Of a stretch of 64,000 bases of DNA, positions 24,193 through 33,318 are shown piece after piece. The notes beneath the pieces were generated by a model. That model was not told where the DNA came from, did not search any database, and was given only the letters and a program-made list of their open reading frames with translations. Source of the stretch: Flavobacterium sp. TAB 87 (GTDB lineage Bacteria; Bacteroidota; Bacteroidia; Flavobacteriales; Flavobacteriaceae); the NCBI RefSeq assembly GCF_001529295.1, contig NZ_LLWK01000038.1, positions 124,001 to 188,000 of the forward strand, read 5' to 3'. Position 1 is the stretch's first letter. Each line of letters starts with the position of its first letter. The position numbers were made by a program, and so were the translations under genes.

Positions 24193-26193
24193 CTATTTGT
24201 AATTTCTTTGAACTAGTTTAATCGCCTCAAATTCTAAAGGTTCTTTATGCAAAACGGCATCACTAGGTTTTCCTTTGTATTCCCAAGCAGCAACGTACGC
24301 AAAGTTTTCGTCATCACGAAGTGCTTCTCCATCTTCAGTTTGGTATTCTTCACGGAAGTGTCCACCACACGATTCGTTTCGGTGCAAAGCATCTTTTGCA
24401 AACAATTCACCCAATTCTAAGAAATCGGCAACACGAGTCGCTTTTTCTAATTCTTGATTAAATCCTTTATCTGTTCCTGGAACTTTCACTTCGTTATAAA
24501 ACTGTTCTCTTAACGCAGCAATTTCTTCGATAGCCTCATTTAAACCTTGAGCATTTCTAGCCATTCCTACTTTGTCCCACATGATTTTTCCTAATTTTTT
24601 GTGGAAATAATCAACAGAATGTGTTCCGTTATTATTCATAAACTTCGCAATTTGATCGGCAACTCCTTTTTCGGCAGCATCAAATTCTGGAGTGTTTGTT
24701 GGAATTGCACCTAACTTAATATCTGGAGCCAAGTAAGCACCGATAGTGTAAGGAAGAACAAAGTATCCATCAGCTAAACCTTGCATTAAAGCAGAAGCTC
24801 CTAAACGGTTTGCACCGTGATCAGAGAAATTAGATTCACCAATAGAGAAACACCCTGGAATAGTTGTCATCAAATTGTAGTCAACCCAAGTTCCACCCAT
24901 TGTGTAGTGAACAGCTGGATAAATCATCATCGGATGCGTGTACGGATCTTCATCGATAATTTTAAAATACATTTGGAATAAATTCCCGTATTTACTGCGA
25001 ATGATGTCTGTTCCTAACTTGGTAGTTAATTCAGTATCATTTTCATTTAATCCTTTAATGTGCGCTTGTTCTTTTCCGTAACGTTGAATCGCTGAAGCAA
25101 AATCCAAGAAAACTGCTTCACCTGTTTTGTTTACACCAAAGCCAGCATCACATCTTTCTTTAGCCGCACGAGACGCAACATCACGTGGCACCAAATTACC
25201 AAAAGCAGGATACCTTCTTTCTAAGAAATAATCTCTATCTGCTTCTGTTAAATCAATTGCTTTCTTTTTACCTTCTCTAATAGCTAGTGCATCTTCTAAC
25301 TTTGCTGGAACCCAAATACGACCGTCATTGCGCAACGATTCTGACATCAAAGTCAATTTTGACTGATGATCTCCCGAAACAGGAATACAAGTTGGGTGAA
25401 TTTGTGTGTAACAAGGATTAGCAAAAAATGCGCCTTTTTTATGAATCTTCCATGCTGCAGTAGCATTAGAACCCATTGCATTTGTACTTAAGAAAAATAC
25501 GTTTCCGTAACCTCCTGAACCCACAACAACTGCATGAGCTGAATGTCTTTCTATTTCTCCTGTAACTAAATTACGAGCGATAATACCTCTTGCTTTACCA
25601 TCTACAATAACGATATCAAGCATCTCGTGACGATTATACATTTTGATCTTTCCACGACCGATCTGACGATTCATTGCAGAATACGCTCCTAACAACAATT
25701 GTTGTCCAGTTTGTCCTTGTGCATAAAACGTACGCGAAACCAATGCTCCACCAAAAGATCGGTTGTCTAATAACCCACCATATTCGCGAGCCAACGGAAC
25801 TCCTTGAGCCACACATTGGTCAATAATATTAGATGAAACTTCAGCCAAACGGTAAACGTTTGCTTCACGAGCGCGGTAATCTCCTCCTTTTACAGTGTCG
25901 TAAAACAATCTGTACACAGAGTCACCATCCCCTTTATAATTTTTTGCTGCATTGATACCTCCTTGTGCTGCAATTGAGTGCGCGCGACGTGGAGAATCTT
26001 GAAAACAAAATGCTTTTACATTATATCCTAACTCAGCTAAAGTAGCAGCAGCAGAACCTCCTGCCAATCCTGTACCAACAACTATAATGTCTAAATTACG
26101 CTTGTTTGCAGGGTTTACTAAGTTGATGTGGTCTTTATAGTCGGTCCACTTGTCCGCCATTGCGCCTTGTGGAATTTTTGAATCTAAGCTCAT
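24193..26193 (-). CDS. sdhA: Succinate dehydrogenase/fumarate reductase flavoprotein subunit
   Basis: The catalytic subunit of complex II, oxidising succinate to fumarate with covalent FAD. At 666 residues it matches the longer non-classical (type B) form found in Bacteroidota. The FAD-binding GxGxxG motif is at [19 protein letters not shown] (about residues 37-55), the flavinylation region is [15 protein letters not shown], and the substrate loop shows MGGTWVDYN. The C-terminal [17 protein letters not shown] is characteristic. It lies 4 bp after sdhC and makes one complex with sdhC and sdhB. Confidence 0.97.
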   Translation of the reverse strand: MSLDSKIPQGAMADKWTDYKDHINLVNPANKRNLDIIVVGTGLAGGSAAATLAELGYNVKAFCFQDSPRRAHSIAAQGGINAAKNYKGDGDSVYRLFYDTVKGGDYRAREANVYRLAEVSSNIIDQCVAQGVPLAREYGGLLDNRSFGGALVSRTFYAQGQTGQQLLLGAYSAMNRQIGRGKIKMYNRHEMLDIVIVDGKARGIIARNLVTGEIERHSAHAVVVGSGGYGNVFFLSTNAMGSNATAAWKIHKKGAFFANPCYTQIHPTCIPVSGDHQSKLTLMSESLRNDGRIWVPAKLEDALAIREGKKKAIDLTEADRDYFLERRYPAFGNLVPRDVASRAAKERCDAGFGVNKTGEAVFLDFASAIQRYGKEQAHIKGLNENDTELTTKLGTDIIRSKYGNLFQMYFKIIDEDPYTHPMMIYPAVHYTMGGTWVDYNLMTTIPGCFSIGESNFSDHGANRLGASALMQGLADGYFVLPYTIGAYLAPDIKLGAIPTNTPEFDAAEKGVADQIAKFMNNNGTHSVDYFHKKLGKIMWDKVGMARNAQGLNEAIEEIAALREQFYNEVKVPGTDKGFNQELEKATRVADFLELGELFAKDALHRNESCGGHFREEYQTEDGEALRDDENFAYVAAWEYKGKPSDAVLHKEPLEFEAIKLVQRNYK

Positions 26194-26197
26194 ATAT

Positions 26198-27031
26198 TTA
26201 TGCTTTTAAAAAGAAATGAATATAAATTGGAATAATTGCAAAAAGTAAAGGAACAATTATCGCAAATCCTTTTCCAAATCCTTTAATAATTGGATTGTAT
26301 TTTGGGTAGTTCACACCCAGAGATTGAAATGCGCTAGCAAGACCGTGCATTAAGTGAAAAGATAAAACGATCATCGCTATAACATATAAAATGGTAGCAA
26401 TAAGACCTGTTTGAGCATCTTGAAAAAAGGCAACTGTAATTTTATGCAAATCTTTGTAACCTTCTTTTACTTTAATATTAGCCGTAGCATCAAAAAATTC
26501 AGTTCTGTTTTTAATCACTAAGCCGCTTTCATTAACTTGATCAACAGGAATATAACCCCCATCTGTAGTAACATAAAAGTCTTGCTTCTGTCCCTGCATG
26601 TCAATACTAATGGTTTGCAAAGGCATTTTATCATCAAAATGCATTACTGCCCAAAAGCTTACCATGTGCGTTACAATAAATACTAAAATCAATGTACCTA
26701 GCAATGCCATGTTTCTTGAAGCCCATGAGCTATTAGCCGCCGGATTGTTTTTTGCGTAACCTACCGGGCGAGCTGCTCTGTTCTGAATCGTTAACAGAAT
26801 TCCATCAACCGCATGAAAAAGGATTGAAATGTACGTTACGTACGAAAGTAATTTTACTGCCGGATTGGTGGTCATGAACACTGCATACTGATTAAATTGT
26901 AATGCATCACTGAAAATTAATTGTAAATTTCCTGCTAAGTGACCCGCCAAAAACAAGCATAAAAATAACCCCGTTAGAGCCATCCAGTATTTTTTAGCTA
27001 ATGATGACTTTAAAAGTGCCGATTTTGCCAT
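26198..27031 (-). CDS. sdhC: Succinate dehydrogenase cytochrome b subunit
   Basis: The membrane anchor of complex II, 277 residues, with five predicted helices and heme-ligand histidines in them (for example [27 protein letters not shown] and [15 protein letters not shown]). This is the single-anchor, di-heme type that pairs with a type B SdhA. A hydrophilic insert of about 60 residues (roughly 145-205) lies between helices. It is the first gene of sdhCAB; a good promoter lies upstream on the minus strand. Confidence 0.95.
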   Translation of the reverse strand: MAKSALLKSSLAKKYWMALTGLFLCLFLAGHLAGNLQLIFSDALQFNQYAVFMTTNPAVKLLSYVTYISILFHAVDGILLTIQNRAARPVGYAKNNPAANSSWASRNMALLGTLILVFIVTHMVSFWAVMHFDDKMPLQTISIDMQGQKQDFYVTTDGGYIPVDQVNESGLVIKNRTEFFDATANIKVKEGYKDLHKITVAFFQDAQTGLIATILYVIAMIVLSFHLMHGLASAFQSLGVNYPKYNPIIKGFGKGFAIIVPLLFAIIPIYIHFFLKA

Positions 27032-27065
27032 AAGAATTAGAATAATTTGTTTTATTTAATTCCAC

Positions 27066-27096
27066 AAAAATAAACCAATTCAGATACAACTACAAC
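27066..27096 (-). promoter_or_regulatory. Promoter of sdhCAB
   Basis: On the minus strand TTG (27096-27094) is followed after 20 bp by TATTTTTG (27073-27066), a full match to TAnnTTTG with standard spacing. The sdhC start is 35 bp downstream of the -7 box. Confidence 0.7.
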
Positions 27097-27385
27097 CATT
27101 TCGCCGTTATTTATAATCATTTTAAAAAGAATGGAGTTCTAAATATTCAATATGTAAAATAGCTAAAATCGAGACATTTTTAGTAACAAAATAAGCAACA
27201 ACATTATAATATTCTTTAAAATTCATTCCAGCTTTACATTTTCATCAAAACTTTATGATATTACTATTTTATCTTAACTTTTAATTTGTTTTCCCTAAAA
27301 GTGACAACTCCATAAAGCTTTGCTAGTTTAAAAACCGATATATCACGGCCATAGCTTTATCTTTGCGAGCTTAAAATTTGTGATA
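27097..27385. other. Intergenic region between sdhC and HMG-CoA synthase
   Basis: The gap between the divergent sdhC and HMG-CoA synthase genes is about 355 bp in all. Besides the sdhC promoter it contains a -7 box TATCTTTG at 27358-27365 facing the synthase gene. I see no hairpin, RNA gene or open frame in the A/T-rich remainder. Confidence 0.5.
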
Positions 27386-28747
27386 ATGAAAACCGGAATT
27401 GAAGCTATTGCTTTTGATGTAGCAAAAATACATTTACCCATACAAACCTTAGCTAATGCTAGAAACATTGAAGCCGAAAAGCTTGAAAAAGGTCTTGGAT
27501 TATTACGAATGACTTTGCCTGATTTGCATCAAGATGTAGTTGTATTTGGTGCCAACGCACTAACTAAATTAATAGACGAACACAATATAGACTTAAATGA
27601 AATTAGTCGCATTTACGTTGGAACCGAAAGCGCCGTAGACAGCTCCAAGCCTATAGGTTCTTATTTAATCACTTTGATGGAACAAAAATATGGTGCAGGA
27701 GTTTTGGAAACCTGTGATGTGGTCGATTTTACTTTTGCGTGTATTGCCGGGGTCGATGCATTGCAAAATTGCTTGGATTTTATACAACTGCATCCAACAA
27801 AAAAAGCAATCGTGGTTACTACTGATTTTGCTAAATACGATTTAAATTCTACTGGAGAATATACGCAAGGCGCGGGAGCTTTAGCGATATTAGTTAGTGC
27901 CAATCCTAAAATAATTGCTATTAACAACGTTTGGGTAACAAGTACGAAAGGCGTTTTTGACTTCTTTAAACCGCACCGAACCATTACTAAAGAGCAAATT
28001 TTATTAAATAACGTAAACGAGCCTTGGTTTGACATCTTAGAAGCTGAGATCACAATTCACAAAGACCAGCCAGTTTTTGACGGACAATATTCGAACCAAT
28101 GTTACATGGACCGAACTCGAAATGCGTATTTCAACTTTAAAAAACAAAAAAATACGACCGAAACAATTTACAATAACTGGAGAAGTATCGTGATGCACTT
28201 GCCGTATTCTTTTCAAGGACGCCGCATGCTATCTGAAATATACACATTAGACCATCAGCAAAAAACAATTTCTGGAGAAGAAACTCCGGCTGAATATCAA
28301 ACAAAGTTAAAAGAAATTGCAAAATCTAGCGAATACCGAGAATTCGTATCTGAGAAATTACAGGCGGCAGAATTAGCCTCTTCCTTAATTGGGAACCTGT
28401 ATACCGGTTCCATTTTTATGGGATTACTTTCGACCCTATCACATTTCTACAATTCTAAGGTAGAGATTAGCAATTCAAAATTCGGATTTCTTGCTTATGG
28501 AAGTGGATCCAAGTCAAAAGTTTTCGAAGGAACTATTCAACCCGAATGGAAATCGGCTATTTCAAAAGTACAGCTTTTTGAAACTTTAGAAAAAAGCACC
28601 GAAATAGATTTTGAAACCTACGAAAGACTGCACCGTAAAGAACAAAAAGAAAGCATCAGAATGGCAAAAAAAGAATGGATTTTAGATCGAATTGAAAATA
28701 AAATTCCAACTTTAATCGGCGCCCGTTATTACAAATGGATCGATTAA
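27386..28747 (+). CDS. mvaS: Hydroxymethylglutaryl-CoA synthase
   Basis: This enzyme condenses acetyl-CoA with acetoacetyl-CoA to HMG-CoA, the committed entry to the mevalonate route of isoprenoid synthesis used by flavobacteria. The 453-residue protein has the catalytic glutamate E81 (GTESAVDSSKP), the nucleophile C119 (DFTFACIAGVDAL) and a histidine in VMHLPYSFQGRRM. The ATG at 27386 is chosen over an in-frame GTG at 27380. A -7 box lies about 20 bp upstream and a terminator at 28810-28844. It is monocistronic. Confidence 0.93.
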   Translation: MKTGIEAIAFDVAKIHLPIQTLANARNIEAEKLEKGLGLLRMTLPDLHQDVVVFGANALTKLIDEHNIDLNEISRIYVGTESAVDSSKPIGSYLITLMEQKYGAGVLETCDVVDFTFACIAGVDALQNCLDFIQLHPTKKAIVVTTDFAKYDLNSTGEYTQGAGALAILVSANPKIIAINNVWVTSTKGVFDFFKPHRTITKEQILLNNVNEPWFDILEAEITIHKDQPVFDGQYSNQCYMDRTRNAYFNFKKQKNTTETIYNNWRSIVMHLPYSFQGRRMLSEIYTLDHQQKTISGEETPAEYQTKLKEIAKSSEYREFVSEKLQAAELASSLIGNLYTGSIFMGLLSTLSHFYNSKVEISNSKFGFLAYGSGSKSKVFEGTIQPEWKSAISKVQLFETLEKSTEIDFETYERLHRKEQKESIRMAKKEWILDRIENKIPTLIGARYYKWID

Positions 28748-28809
28748 TTTAAGCGCTAATCATAATTGCACAAAGGATAACTTCATAAATATATTTTACA
28801 TTATTTCCT

Positions 28810-28844
28810 AAAAGCCAAACCACCTAAAATTGTTTTGGCTTTTT
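28810..28844 (+). terminator. Terminator after HMG-CoA synthase
   Basis: AAAAGCCAAAC pairs with GTTTTGGCTTTTT (one bulged base) about 63 bp past the stop, and ends in a T-run on the plus strand. Confidence 0.75.
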
Positions 28845-28932
28845 GACTTATGGCAAAACTTTAATACTCTAAAACTCTTCATTGTTTTAAAAATTATTAA
28901 TTTTGAGTATTCTTAAACAAATCCAAATAATT

Positions 28933-30225
28933 ATGAAATATCATCAAATAAACAATTCTCTTTTCATTAAAAATCGCGAAAAATTTGCTACACAGATGAA
29001 ACCTAATGCTATTGCAGTATTTAATTCAAATGATATTTACCCCATTAGTGCCGATAGCACGATGCCATTTGCGCAACACCGCGATATTTTTTATTTAAGT
29101 GGTGTCGATCAAGAAGAAAGCATCTTATTGTTATTTCCTGACGCTCCTTACGAAAATCAAAGAGAAATTCTTTTCTTAAAAGAAACCAACGATCATATCG
29201 CTGTTTGGGAAGGAGAAAAGCTAACCAAAGAACGTGCTTTGCAGGTTTCAGGAATACGAACTGTTTATTGGTTGCAGGATTTTCATAAGATTTTAAAAGA
29301 ATTAATGAGTTACGCTGATACAATTTACATCAACACCAACGAACATTACCGCGCTTCTGTTGAAACACAAACGCGTGAAGATCGTTTCATTAAATGGTGG
29401 AAAGAAACATATCCAGCACACCAAGTTGCCAAAAGTAATCCGATTTTACAGCGTTTGCGCTCTGTAAAAGAATCAGAAGAAATTGATTTGATTCAGCACG
29501 CGTGTAACATTACCGAAAAAGGATTTCGACGTTTGTTAAGCTTCGTAGAACCAAATGTTACTGAATATGAAATTGAAGCAGAATTAATTCACGAATTTGT
29601 TCGCAATCGCTCTAAAGGTTTTGCTTACACACCGATTATCGCTTCTGGAAACAATGCCAATGTTTTACATTATATTGAAAACAACCAACAATGTAAAGCT
29701 GGCGATTTAATTTTATTAGATGTTGCTGCAGAATATGCTAACTATTCCAGCGATATGTCCCGCACTATCCCTGCTTCAGGAAAATATACTGAAAGACAAA
29801 AACAAGTTTACAATGCAGTATTGCGCGTAAAAAACGAAGCTACAAAGATGCTCATGCCTGGAACACTTTGGAAACAATATCATATTGAAGTTGGAAAAAT
29901 TATGACATCAGAATTACTTGGTTTAGGTTTACTAGACAAAGCTGATGTTCAAAATGAAGATCCAGAATGGCCGGCTTACAAAAAATACTACATGCACGGA
30001 ACATCACACCACATGGGCTTAGACACGCATGATTATGGTTTATTACACGAACCAATGCAAGCAAATATGGTATTTACTGTAGAGCCTGGAATATACATCC
30101 CTGCAGAAGGTTTCGGAATTCGCTTGGAAGATAATGTAGTAGTTCAAAAAAGCGGAGAACCGTTTAATTTAATGAAAAACATTCCGATCGAAGTGGAAGA
30201 AATCGAATCGATAATGAATACGTAA
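28933..30225 (+). CDS. Aminopeptidase P (Xaa-Pro aminopeptidase), M24B
   Basis: A metallopeptidase that removes an N-terminal residue before proline. From the ATG at 28933 the product has 430 residues (an upstream TTG at 28903 is rejected). An N-terminal AMP_N domain (about 1-140) precedes the pita-bread catalytic domain. The five metal ligands are visible: LLDVAAEYANYSSDMSRT (two Asp), HGTSHHMGLDTHDYG (His), VEPGIY (Glu) and GIRLEDNVVV (Glu). The protein has no signal peptide, so it is cytoplasmic. Confidence 0.95.
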   Translation: MKYHQINNSLFIKNREKFATQMKPNAIAVFNSNDIYPISADSTMPFAQHRDIFYLSGVDQEESILLLFPDAPYENQREILFLKETNDHIAVWEGEKLTKERALQVSGIRTVYWLQDFHKILKELMSYADTIYINTNEHYRASVETQTREDRFIKWWKETYPAHQVAKSNPILQRLRSVKESEEIDLIQHACNITEKGFRRLLSFVEPNVTEYEIEAELIHEFVRNRSKGFAYTPIIASGNNANVLHYIENNQQCKAGDLILLDVAAEYANYSSDMSRTIPASGKYTERQKQVYNAVLRVKNEATKMLMPGTLWKQYHIEVGKIMTSELLGLGLLDKADVQNEDPEWPAYKKYYMHGTSHHMGLDTHDYGLLHEPMQANMVFTVEPGIYIPAEGFGIRLEDNVVVQKSGEPFNLMKNIPIEVEEIESIMNT

Positions 30226-30319
30226 CAGAGAATTTCGATTGGATGAAAACGAAAACGCAATTAGTAATTATTAACTGCTTTTTTTACATAATAGTGTAAT
30301 GCATCATTCGTAATAACAA

Positions 30320-30358
30320 AAAAATCCCTTACTACTTTTAAGCAGTAAGGGATTTCTA
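30320..30358 (-). terminator. Terminator of the ferritin gene
   Basis: AAATCCCTTACTAC pairs with GCAGTAAGGGATTT (one mismatch at the stem end) around a short A/T loop. The minus strand runs on into seven T, so it mainly serves the ferritin gene ending at 30374. Confidence 0.85.
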
Positions 30359-30373
30359 TTTATCGTTAATCGA

Positions 30374-30898
30374 TTATTCTATTTTTGCGATTTGTACGTC
30401 TAATTCAAATTTTCCAGCAGCTTCGTTTTCATTGATTAATTCAAAAAGCTCCAATGCTCTTCTTGCATTTTTTTCCTCTTCTCTTTGCTCTGTCACGTAC
30501 CACATCATAAAATCTTCTGTAGCGTAATCATTTTCGGCTCTACATTTTGCAATAACTCTGTTTACGGCTTTAGTAACCGCAATTTCGCTTTGCAATGCAA
30601 TTTCAAAAACTTCTCTAAAAGATCCAAATTCTTGCTGAACCTCAGGAATGCTTGGTGTAATTGCAATTCCACCAACATCACTTATGTATTTAAATATTTT
30701 AAGAAAATGCTCTCTTTCTTCTTCAGCTTGCTTATACATGTAACCGGCTGTATTTTCAAAACCGTTTCTATCCAACCATGAAGCCATAGCCAAATATTTG
30801 TTAGAAGCATCACTCTCTATTTTTGATTGCAAGTTTAGTATTTGCTCAACAGCTTGAGTTAACGATGTGTTTGTTCTTAATAAATCTTTCATGACCAT
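30374..30898 (-). CDS. Ferritin
   Basis: An iron-storage four-helix-bundle protein. With the ATG ending at 30898 it has 174 residues; a TTG at 30913 would add five. Ferroxidase-type residues can be followed: the glutamate in QSKIESDASNKYLAMASW, EEEREHFLKIFKYI (Glu and His), the glutamate in LQSEIAVTKAVN, and WYVTEQREEEKNAR. The Tyr-to-His change in the first helix region and overall length fit the bacterial non-heme ferritin (Ftn) group. It is transcribed alone with its own terminator. Confidence 0.93.
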   Translation of the reverse strand: MVMKDLLRTNTSLTQAVEQILNLQSKIESDASNKYLAMASWLDRNGFENTAGYMYKQAEEEREHFLKIFKYISDVGGIAITPSIPEVQQEFGSFREVFEIALQSEIAVTKAVNRVIAKCRAENDYATEDFMMWYVTEQREEEKNARRALELFELINENEAAGKFELDVQIAKIE

Positions 30899-30981
30899 TT
30901 TGTTTTTAGACAAGTAAAGTTACAAAAATTTACGCCAACCACTGCAAACACTAAAATATTTGTATTTAATCTAAGTAAGCA

Positions 30982-31338
30982 TCAAACCAAGTCAGCCAAC
31001 AATACATTACATAACATGGAGTGCAAACTTAAAGTGAATTTGGTCCCATTTAATAGTTCTCGAAGTTGAACAATTTCACAAATACTAAGCGTACGAGAAA
31101 AATTACGTTTGGTAGTTTCAATAAGCTGAGCGTCGGATTGATCTGATAAATCATATAACATATTCAGAATATCAACGCTATTTACTTTTCTCTGAAAAAT
31201 TAAAAAATCTTGAATTTTATACGTTGAAACGGTATTCACAAAACTGATAATTATACTGTTCGTTAGATCACACTGATAACTGTATCCTTTTTCAGTTTCA
31301 AACAATATGTTGCTGGTCAAAGTACTAATTTGTGGCAT
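30982..31338 (-). CDS. Unrecognised 118-residue protein
   Basis: I do not recognise this protein. It starts MPQISTLTSNILFETE and has no signal peptide or membrane span. It contains a beta-rich first half (GYSYQCDLTNSIIISFVN) and helical second half (SICEIVQLRELLNGTKFTLSLHSMLCNVLLADLV). A -7 box TAAATTTG (minus strand, 31368-31361) lies 23 bp upstream, which supports it being a real gene. It lies 83 bp upstream of ferritin on the same strand, so the two could be co-transcribed. Confidence 0.6.
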   Translation of the reverse strand: MPQISTLTSNILFETEKGYSYQCDLTNSIIISFVNTVSTYKIQDFLIFQRKVNSVDILNMLYDLSDQSDAQLIETTKRNFSRTLSICEIVQLRELLNGTKFTLSLHSMLCNVLLADLV

Positions 31339-31564
31339 TCTTATTAATTTTTTGCTGTTGCAAATTTATAAAATTTAAACCAAATAAACGCGTAATTAAG
31401 ACTAATTTAAAATAACGAATTGTTTTCTTTGTGTTAAAAATTAAAAAATAGAATCATTTTCATGACGATACAGCATTTCTTACTATAAGAATCAATCGGA
31501 GTTAAATTCTTATGAAGTCCGTTGACATTATTGTAATTTTACAAGTCATTAATTGACTTCAAAA

Positions 31565-32347
31565 TTGAAAAAAACAACATTTAAAAATACTATCGTTTCG
31601 TATACTGATGATGGTCAAGGAACTACCATTGTTGCGCTTCATGGTTTTCTAGAAAACAAAGCTATGTTTGATCGTTTCATACCATTATTAAACAAAGGTC
31701 ATAGAATCATTACAATTGATTTATTGGGTCACGGAAAAACAGACTGCATGGGTTATGTGCATACTATGGAGGAAAATGCAGCAATTGTAACTCATATTTT
31801 AAATGAATTAAAAATTACAAAATGCTGTCTAATCGGTCACTCAATGGGTGGTTATGTTGCTTTGGCTTTCGCCGATTTATATCCAGAAAAAACAATTGGT
31901 TTGGTACTTTTAAACTCAACTGCCTATGAAGATAATGCTGAACGCAAGCTCAACCGAACTCGCGCTATAAAAGCAGTAAAGCAAAACTTCTCTGTGTTTG
32001 TCAACATGGCAATTGCCAATTTATTCAGTGAAGAAAACAGAACGCGCTTAAGTAGAGAAATAGAATGGGTAAAAAAAGAAGCTTTAAAAACGCCCCTACA
32101 AGGCGTAGTTGCTTCGCTGGAAGGAATGAAAATTAGGAAAGAACGCGCATACATTTTGGAAAAAGCCATTTATCCTATTTTGTTTGTTTTAGGAAAAAAA
32201 GATCCTGTTTTGCTCTATGATGAAACAATTGTACAAATTAAAAACACGACCGTCCAGCTGCATACTTTTGCTGACGGACACATGAGTACGATTGAAAGCA
32301 GAGACGAGCTGAGCCAACTTTTATTACAGTTCTTAAAGCAAATTTAA
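31565..32347 (+). CDS. Alpha/beta-fold hydrolase
   Basis: A 260-residue cytoplasmic hydrolase. The nucleophile elbow is IGHSMGGYVAL, the oxyanion part is ALHGFLENKAMFD, the acid is probably in VLGKKDPVLLYD, and the catalytic histidine is in FADGHMSTIES, giving a complete Ser-Asp-His triad. The substrate is unknown; MenH-like and other esterase subgroups look similar. No ATG is available: the start is a TTG at 31565 (or 31553). Its last 15 bp overlap the end of the convergent ABC ATPase gene. Confidence 0.85.
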   Translation: MKKTTFKNTIVSYTDDGQGTTIVALHGFLENKAMFDRFIPLLNKGHRIITIDLLGHGKTDCMGYVHTMEENAAIVTHILNELKITKCCLIGHSMGGYVALAFADLYPEKTIGLVLLNSTAYEDNAERKLNRTRAIKAVKQNFSVFVNMAIANLFSEENRTRLSREIEWVKKEALKTPLQGVVASLEGMKIRKERAYILEKAIYPILFVLGKKDPVLLYDETIVQIKNTTVQLHTFADGHMSTIESRDELSQLLLQFLKQI

Positions 32348-33007
32348 TCCCGCTTCGCTAACGTAACCTAGTTCTAATAATCGCTTCTTATCTGTAATTA
32401 AATGTGTCTTTCCATTTTTAAGTAAAACAACCTTAGAGCTAATTTTTACCACACTTCTGTAATTATGATCCGAAACAATAATTCCTTTCGTTTCTGAAGC
32501 TTTTGAAATTAGAACATTTACTCTCTCAATCATTATAGGTGATAGTCCCGTATAAGGCTCGTCCAATAAAACAAATTTAGAGTTGTTTGAAAGTACTAAA
32601 AGAATTTCTAAATACCGTAATTCCCCCCCTGACAACTCCTTTACATATTTATTCTTAATTAAGTCGATAAATTCATCTGCATAAAAAGAATCGAATTTCA
32701 CTTTTTCAATGGACAAACGAATAGCTTTTTGTACCGAAAATGATCGCGGTATAAAGGAGTCTTGACTCAAGTAACTAATTTCTTTAAACAAATCCGTCGG
32801 CTCTTTCTTTACGACATTATCAATTCTAACAAACTTATATTCTGCCGAAATTAGTCCGAAAACAATTTTAAGTAAGGTGGATTTACCCGAACCATTACTC
32901 CCTAACAAACCAATTACCTCTCCCGTGTGGCAGGCAACATAAACATCGGAAAGAATCGGTTTAAGGTCGAAACTTTTCTGAATACTATCAATTTCTAAAA
33001 TAGCCAT
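32333..33007 (-). CDS. ABC transporter ATP-binding protein
   Basis: This is a 224-residue ABC ATPase with all core motifs in order: Walker A LLGSNGSGKSTLL (about residues 33-45), Q-loop SYLSQDSFIP, signature LSGGELRYLE, Walker B FVLLDEPYTGLSP and the H-loop IVSDHNYRSV. The gene follows a 99-residue membrane protein by 2 bp, so that protein may be its only dedicated partner. What it transports is unknown. LptB-like sequences look similar, but no Lpt genes are adjacent. Confidence 0.92.
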   Translation of the reverse strand: MAILEIDSIQKSFDLKPILSDVYVACHTGEVIGLLGSNGSGKSTLLKIVFGLISAEYKFVRIDNVVKKEPTDLFKEISYLSQDSFIPRSFSVQKAIRLSIEKVKFDSFYADEFIDLIKNKYVKELSGGELRYLEILLVLSNNSKFVLLDEPYTGLSPIMIERVNVLISKASETKGIIVSDHNYRSVVKISSKVVLLKNGKTHLITDKKRLLELGYVSEAGLNLL

Positions 33008-33009
33008 AA

Positions 33010-33309
33010 TTAAACTAATTGTTGAAGTACATTAAAAATCAAACGACTAATAACTAAAAGGACAAAGGTAAAAAGCCAAGAAAAAAGCCAAAGTTGTATT
33101 TTTGAAATCTGATTGTTATAATAAAACAAATATTCGTTTTTTGCATTAATTTCCTTTAGCAAAAGACTAATCAAAAAACCAAAACTAATGAATGAGTAAC
33201 TAAAAGCAATAACTCCGCCAAAAAAGAAAGGTAAAATACTGACCGCAAAATTAACAGCAACCGTACTCTTAAAGAAATTAAAAACAGACTCTAGTTTGAT
33301 TAAATTCAT
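33010..33309 (-). CDS. Small membrane protein paired with ABC ATPase
   Basis: An unrecognised 99-residue protein with about three hydrophobic segments (roughly residues 17-35, 37-52 and 72-93) separated by a charged loop KEINAKNEYLFYYNNQISK. It lies 9 bp after the AddB-like gene and 2 bp before the ABC ATPase gene, so all three are probably on one transcript. It may anchor the ATPase, but it is much shorter than a normal ABC permease. Confidence 0.65.
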   Translation of the reverse strand: MNLIKLESVFNFFKSTVAVNFAVSILPFFFGGVIAFSYSFISFGFLISLLLKEINAKNEYLFYYNNQISKIQLWLFSWLFTFVLLVISRLIFNVLQQLV

Positions 33310-33318
33310 GATCGGTAC

